This document shows, one piece after another, positions 60,101 to 64,000 of a stretch of 64,000 nt of DNA; positions within the stretch are counted from its first letter, which is position 1, and the number at the start of each line of letters is the position of its first letter. Both the position numbers and the translations under genes were made by a program. The DNA comes from Erythrophleum ivorense (lineage: Eukaryota; Streptophyta; Magnoliopsida; Fabales; Fabaceae): positions 62,001 to 126,000 of the forward strand of contig JAIUCV010000351.1 in NCBI GenBank assembly GCA_026724425.1, read 5' to 3'. The notes beneath the pieces were generated by a model. It saw only the letters and a list, made by a program, of their open reading frames with translations, was not told the DNA's origin and searched no databases.

Positions 60101-61410
60101 AGAGAGGATTTTAGTGAAACCTTCAACTTAGTGGTGAAACCAGTAACCATACATGTGATTCTCTTCTTAGATATTTCTCAATAATGGAATATACATCAAA
60201 TTGATGCTAATAATGCTTTTCTTAATGGGCTTTTAAAAAAGGAAGTGTATATACCACAACTAAAGGGTTTTGAATATTCCAATGGAAAACTAGTTTGCAA
60301 GTTTAATAAAGCTCTCTACTGTCTTAAAAGCTCTAAAAGCTTGGTTTGAGAAGCTTAGCTTTACACTAGTGAAGTTTTGATTCATTTCCAATAAGTGTGA
60401 CCAGTCCTTTTTTATTTGAACCACTAAACATAGTGTAATGTATGTTCTTGTATATATAGATAACATCTTAATCATTGGCCCAACAAGTGCAGAAATTTCA
60501 AAGCTTATAACTAAACTCAATGATGAATTCTCTCTCAAAGATTTGGGGAGACTCAACTACTTCCTAGGCATTGAAACCAAAAGACTACCCGATAGTTCTC
60601 TACAAATGTCATAAACTAAATACATAAAGGATGTTCTCAAACAAGCTAAAATGGATAGAGCAAAGGGAGGGCACATTCCTATGACCTTTAGTTTGAAACT
60701 ACAAAAAGAAGGTGATGATAAGATAGAAAACCCTCAACTCCATAGATCAATAGTTGATACATTATAATATGCAACCATTACAAGACCATAAATTTACTTT
60801 TCTGTCCATAAGGTGTGCCAATTCATGTAATCACCACTGAAAATTTACTAGAAGGCAGTTAAAAGAATACTTTAGTATTTAGCTAGTTCACTTGACCATG
60901 GATTAAAATTACAACCTTGCAAACCATAGTTATTACCACTTATTATGATGCAAATTAGGCCCTAGATTATGATGATAGAAGAAGTACCTTGAAGATTGTG
61001 ATATACTTAGGTACAAATTTGGTGTCACGGTTACCAAGAAGCAACCAACAGTTGCAAGATCTAGTACAGAGGATAAACATAAAAGTATGGCTGCCACTAT
61101 AGCTAAAATTTTTTGGATTAAATCCCTCTTGCAAGAACTCAAAATTAGCATGACATCTCCACCTCAAATTCCTTATGATAATTCAAGTACTATGATGATG
61201 ATTGCTAATCTCATATATTGCATGCTAGAATGGAACATATAGGGACTTATATTCTGTAAGAGAAAAGGCCATAAAGAAGGAAATTGAAGTAAAGCATATT
61301 CCTTCTTCTTGTCAAGTGGCAGATGGGGCTTACTAAAGCAGTATCAAATTCTTTATTCTCTTATTTGGAAGGCATTTGGGTGTGGAGAGACCCTTGGAAT
61401 TGTAGGGGAA

Positions 61411-61578
61411 TGTTAGAGAAGTTAGATAAATGAGTATTCTGTTATAATAGAATAGCCTTGTCATAGACCTACACTTATGTATATAATGTACTCCCTGTAT
61501 CAAGCGTTATGACATGAATGGAAAAATTGGGAGCTTCCTCATCTCTTCTTCTTTTTATCTCATTTCTCTTTTGTGATA
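61411..61578 (+). repeat. 3' LTR of the older copia element
   Basis: 168 bases from TGTTAGAG, preceded by the purine tract; its end reads GTGATA where the 5' copy has ATAACA, so the CA end has mutated. Confidence 0.8.
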
Positions 61579-62341
61579 GGCCAAAAGCTAATTTGTCCTC
61601 TATCCTTGAGGATTGTAGATCTTAATTATCTTATTTAGTCATCCTAATATAATGTAACTTCACCATATATAATTTAATTTTTGTGAAGATTATTTTGAGT
61701 GGAATATTGCTGCTTGAACACTAGTATGTTTCTTAGTGAACATTTGATTTAAGATGCAGCATACATAGTTTTGGAGAGATAAATAAATTGTAATAAAAGA
61801 AAAACCAAAAAAGGAGATGGAAAAAATATTCAAAATAAACATGAAAACAACTTAAAAGCTATTTTTGGGGTAAACTTGAGAGGGGAGTCTCCTTACTCAT
61901 GGGATATTTTCTTTTTCTTTTCTTTTTTTTTGGATCTAAAAAGAGGTCAACTTTTGCTCCTTAAGAGGGGTTTGACTAGCCATCATAACAACTATTATAT
62001 ATATACAAGTTATGTTTATGTCCACTCTTCCTGACTTGTTCATGGGATTCACCTTTAAAAAAAAAAAGAAAAAATCTCTTCCCTTTATTCTTTTTTAAAC
62101 TTCCTCTATTTTTCTAAGTTCCTATGCATTTGCTTGGTATCCACCGTCTGGTGATTACTAAGAGCTAAAGGTTTTCTTCTTACAAGCTTTTGAGTTCCTA
62201 AATATGTGTATGTGTATGTATATATATATCCTTTTATATATACAACATTCAAACATTGATATTGAGCAAAAATGATAAAATAAAAATATATAAATTGTCA
62301 AGCCTAATTCCTTAAAAAATAAATCAAAATCCTAGTTAATA
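61579..62341. other. Intergenic DNA, nothing recognised
   Basis: AT-rich with short homopurine and homopyrimidine runs; no gene found. Confidence 0.5.
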
Positions 62342-62614
62342 CTCTCTTCGGTCCAAAATATAAGTTATTTTTAACAGATTTACGCTTCTTAAAAAAATTA
62401 GTTACATTTTTAAACTTTTTAAATATTATCATGTCTTTCCAACTTTGCCCCTGTTGTCAATGCAGTTATTGTCATTAAATGAAGGATTTTTAATACAGCT
62501 GTTGCTATTAAATGAAGGGTATTATGAAAAAAAAAAACAATTATTATCAAGTGACTTATATTTTGGACCAAAATTTTTTTCCTTTAGGTGACTTATATTT
62601 TAGATCAGATGGAG
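62342..62614. mobile_element. Stowaway-like MITE, copy B (273 bp)
   Basis: Flanked by TA at 62340-62341 and 62615-62616. Left end CTCTCTTCGGTCCAAAATAT, right end (reverse complement) CTCCATCTGATCTAAAATAT. It aligns end to end with copy A at 50476-50747, including TTTACGCTTCTTAAAAAAAT and the internal ATTAAATGAAGG pair. Its termini are closer to a typical Stowaway end than those of copy A. Confidence 0.87.
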
Positions 62615-62616
62615 TA

Positions 62617-63409
62617 AGTTTGACCAACTAGCTTACATTAATTTATATACCTAAAAGAAATGATCAAATTCTAATTGACTTTTATAAGAGTGATGATATT
62701 ATATTCTTAAGAATGTCATGTTTTTTAGTTATGACATATTATTAAATAAAAAATAATATTTTATTAAATGATTACGTAAAATATTAATTTATTTAATAAC
62801 TAAGAGTTTTTGAAAGAATTAAATTGATTTTTGTCTAATTAATTATTAATTAGTGTAATAATATATAGTAATAAATCTATTAGAATAGAAAAAATATTAT
62901 TTTATATTTAATAATTATTATGTACTAACTATGAAACGTGATATTCCTAAGAACGCGGTCATCATCCCTTGTATAATTATACCAAATGTCTTGGATCCCG
63001 TGCATACCTTTTAAGTTATATATGATTAGAAAATGAGCTTGATACAGCGAAAGAGACTTAATAATATACTTATCTATTTTACTCATTCAAAAACAATCTT
63101 TTAATTAAGATGATCATTAACATAAACTGTAATCCTAAGGGTTACTAGAAAGCGAAATACGTGCTAGTTTCAAACAGACACTTCACGACTTTCCCCTCTA
63201 GTGTCTAACTTGAGATAACTTTTGTACTATATATTATATATAGAATTAAAATGGCGCTTTTTTTCCCCCTATAGATCACATATCTTTTACAATATTTGAA
63301 AAACAAAAGAACGCACTCCAACGTTGATCACGGAGGATACATATATATTTTATTTCTTGCAAACTCTCGTGGCGTTCATATATATTGAATTTTTTAAAAA
63401 CTTTTTAAA
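62617..63409. other. Intergenic DNA and 3' region of the peroxidase gene
   Basis: AT-rich; the part next to 63410 should include the peroxidase 3' untranslated region. No other feature seen. Confidence 0.5.
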
Positions 63410-63958
63410 TTAGTTAACTTTCCTGCAATTCAAACGAATTTCACCTTGATTCCCAGTGAGGGGCTTTATATTTCCCATCTTAATCATAGAATTGGCGAAA
63501 TCCTCGTAGAAAGCTATGGCATTATAGCTGTATTTTTTAACCAGTTCGTCAGTAGAACCACCATTGAAGAGTTCTTGATCAGAGTGAAGAAGGCCTTTCT
63601 TCTGAACCAAACTGGTGAAGTATGCAACGTCAAAGCGAGCAGCTGTGGGGTCCAAAGGAGCGAGGTTGGTGTCCCCTCCATTTCTAGGGCACCCCTTCCT
63701 AAGGGCTTTTGCTAACAAGGGGTCAATGTCAGAGTCGTTGTAGATGTGGCCTCTAAAGGAAACACAACGTGAGAACCCAATGGTGTGGCCACCGGATAAA
63801 ACGACAAGGTCTTCCTCGTTTAGGCCTTGCTTCTTGAAGTTTTTGATGAGTTGAGGAAGGTCCAAAGTTGGTGCAGGGATGTCTGCGTTTGCTGCGGTTC
63901 GGTTTGCCGTTTTGGAGTCTCTTCTTCCTAGTCTCACTTTCCATGCTGGCCCCCCTAA
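63410..63958 (-). CDS. Class III peroxidase, C-terminal exon (gene runs off the window)
   Basis: 182 residues of a secreted plant haem peroxidase, which oxidises phenolics with hydrogen peroxide in the cell wall or vacuole. The exon begins at 63958 after acceptor CTATTTGCAG, at the usual boundary before LGGPxW. Visible are LGRRDS (10-15 of this fragment), the proximal haem histidine in LSGGHTIGFSRC (H58), and the distal calcium-site region TNLAPLDPTAARFDVAYF. QKKGLLHSDQELF, IKMGNIKPLTG and the closing EIRLNC cysteine follow. The missing upstream exons would carry the signal peptide, distal histidine and proximal calcium site. Most class III genes have a further intron near the GGHTIG motif; here the frame runs through without one. 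SGGH replaces the commoner SGAH. The fragment appears intact. Confidence 0.95.
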   Translation of the reverse strand, partial: LGGPAWKVRLGRRDSKTANRTAANADIPAPTLDLPQLIKNFKKQGLNEEDLVVLSGGHTIGFSRCVSFRGHIYNDSDIDPLLAKALRKGCPRNGGDTNLAPLDPTAARFDVAYFTSLVQKKGLLHSDQELFNGGSTDELVKKYSYNAIAFYEDFANSMIKMGNIKPLTGNQGEIRLNCRKVN

Positions 63959-64000
63959 CTGCAAATAGGTTCCATTAGAAATCGGGGTTGTTGGGTAAAA

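Larger units (their letters stand above)
57017..61578 (+). mobile_element. Old, degenerate full-length Ty1/copia retrotransposon
   Basis: LTR-like copies at 57017-57183 and 61411-61578 share TTAGATAAATG, TTGTTATAAT/CTGTTATAAT, TTATGACATGAATG and TCTCATTTCTCTTTT; they are clearly diverged (about three-quarters identical by eye). A primer site TGGTATCATAGCC follows the left LTR and a purine tract AGGGGAA precedes the right one. Between them, in order: pre-integrase WHRRLGHP (58674); integrase core with LIHLDI and EQNGVVKCKHHHI; KCIFLGYNLAHKRYTCW (59427); reverse transcriptase WVYKVKQNPHG (60021), HQIDANNAFLNGLLKKEVYI (60190) and a YVDD-equivalent relic near 60455; and RNase H remains near 60945. 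Stops and frameshifts are pervasive. Smaller and far older than the element at 44907. Confidence 0.88.

Noticed and set aside
1..64000. CRISPR array, bacterial operon, phage or organellar insert
   Set aside because: No regularly spaced short repeats and no prokaryotic gene organisation; the tRNA has a nuclear-type intron and all genes are plant nuclear families.

Overview
The window is nuclear DNA of a flowering plant, most likely a eudicot, from a repeat-rich, AT-rich chromosome arm. The evidence is a plant-type tRNA-Tyr gene with an intron, a CBL-interacting kinase with its NAF motif, a plant WEB-family coiled-coil gene, a class III peroxidase, and plant transposon families (Ty1/copia, a very long solo LTR, a Mutator-like element with a FAR1-type transposase, RTE and L1 LINEs, Stowaway-like MITEs). 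The species cannot be fixed from the sequence.

Layout. 1-4.2 kb is AT-rich non-coding DNA. 4.36-5.68 kb holds an intronless CIPK kinase (+). 5.7-14.0 kb is non-coding with two tandem-repeat blocks and a foldback element. 14.0-25.7 kb is one nested mobile structure: a Mutator-like element with ~185-bp inverted ends and a perfect 9-bp target duplication. It carries a decayed FAR1/FHY3-type transposase (-) and is itself interrupted by a 3.66-kb solo LTR that has its own 5-bp duplication. 26.5-27.2 kb is an L1-type LINE relic (-). tRNA-Tyr (-) lies at 28.6 kb. A five-coding-exon prosaposin-like gene (-) spans 29.8-32.9 kb, with a leader exon near 34.1 kb and a tRNA-derived SINE in its last intron. 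A two-exon WEB-family gene (-) spans 36.05-38.65 kb. An RTE LINE (+) with a (TTG)n tail covers 40.9-43.65 kb. A complete but inactivated copia element (+) covers 44.9-49.7 kb, with 194-bp LTRs and a 5-bp duplication. A small FEWESEPGTP-motif protein gene (+) is at 51.2-51.6 kb, with a truncated copy of its 5' end 1.65 kb downstream. Decayed copia remains (+) lie at 53-54.7 kb, and a second LTR-bounded, much older copia (+) at 57.0-61.6 kb. MITEs lie at 50.5, 55.2 and 62.3 kb. The last exon of a class III peroxidase (-) begins at the right edge.

The host genes (calcium-dependent kinase signalling, saposin-type lipid-binding protein, WEB coiled-coil protein, secreted peroxidase, tRNA-Tyr) do not form one pathway; they are ordinary islands between transposons. 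The most informative structures are the Mutator-like nest with matching target duplications, the C-to-T/G-to-A bias of nonsense codons in two unrelated retroelements, and the 57-bp duplication that includes the start codon of the WEB gene. Exon structures were built by hand from splice-site consensus and reading-frame phase; no transcript or database support was available.
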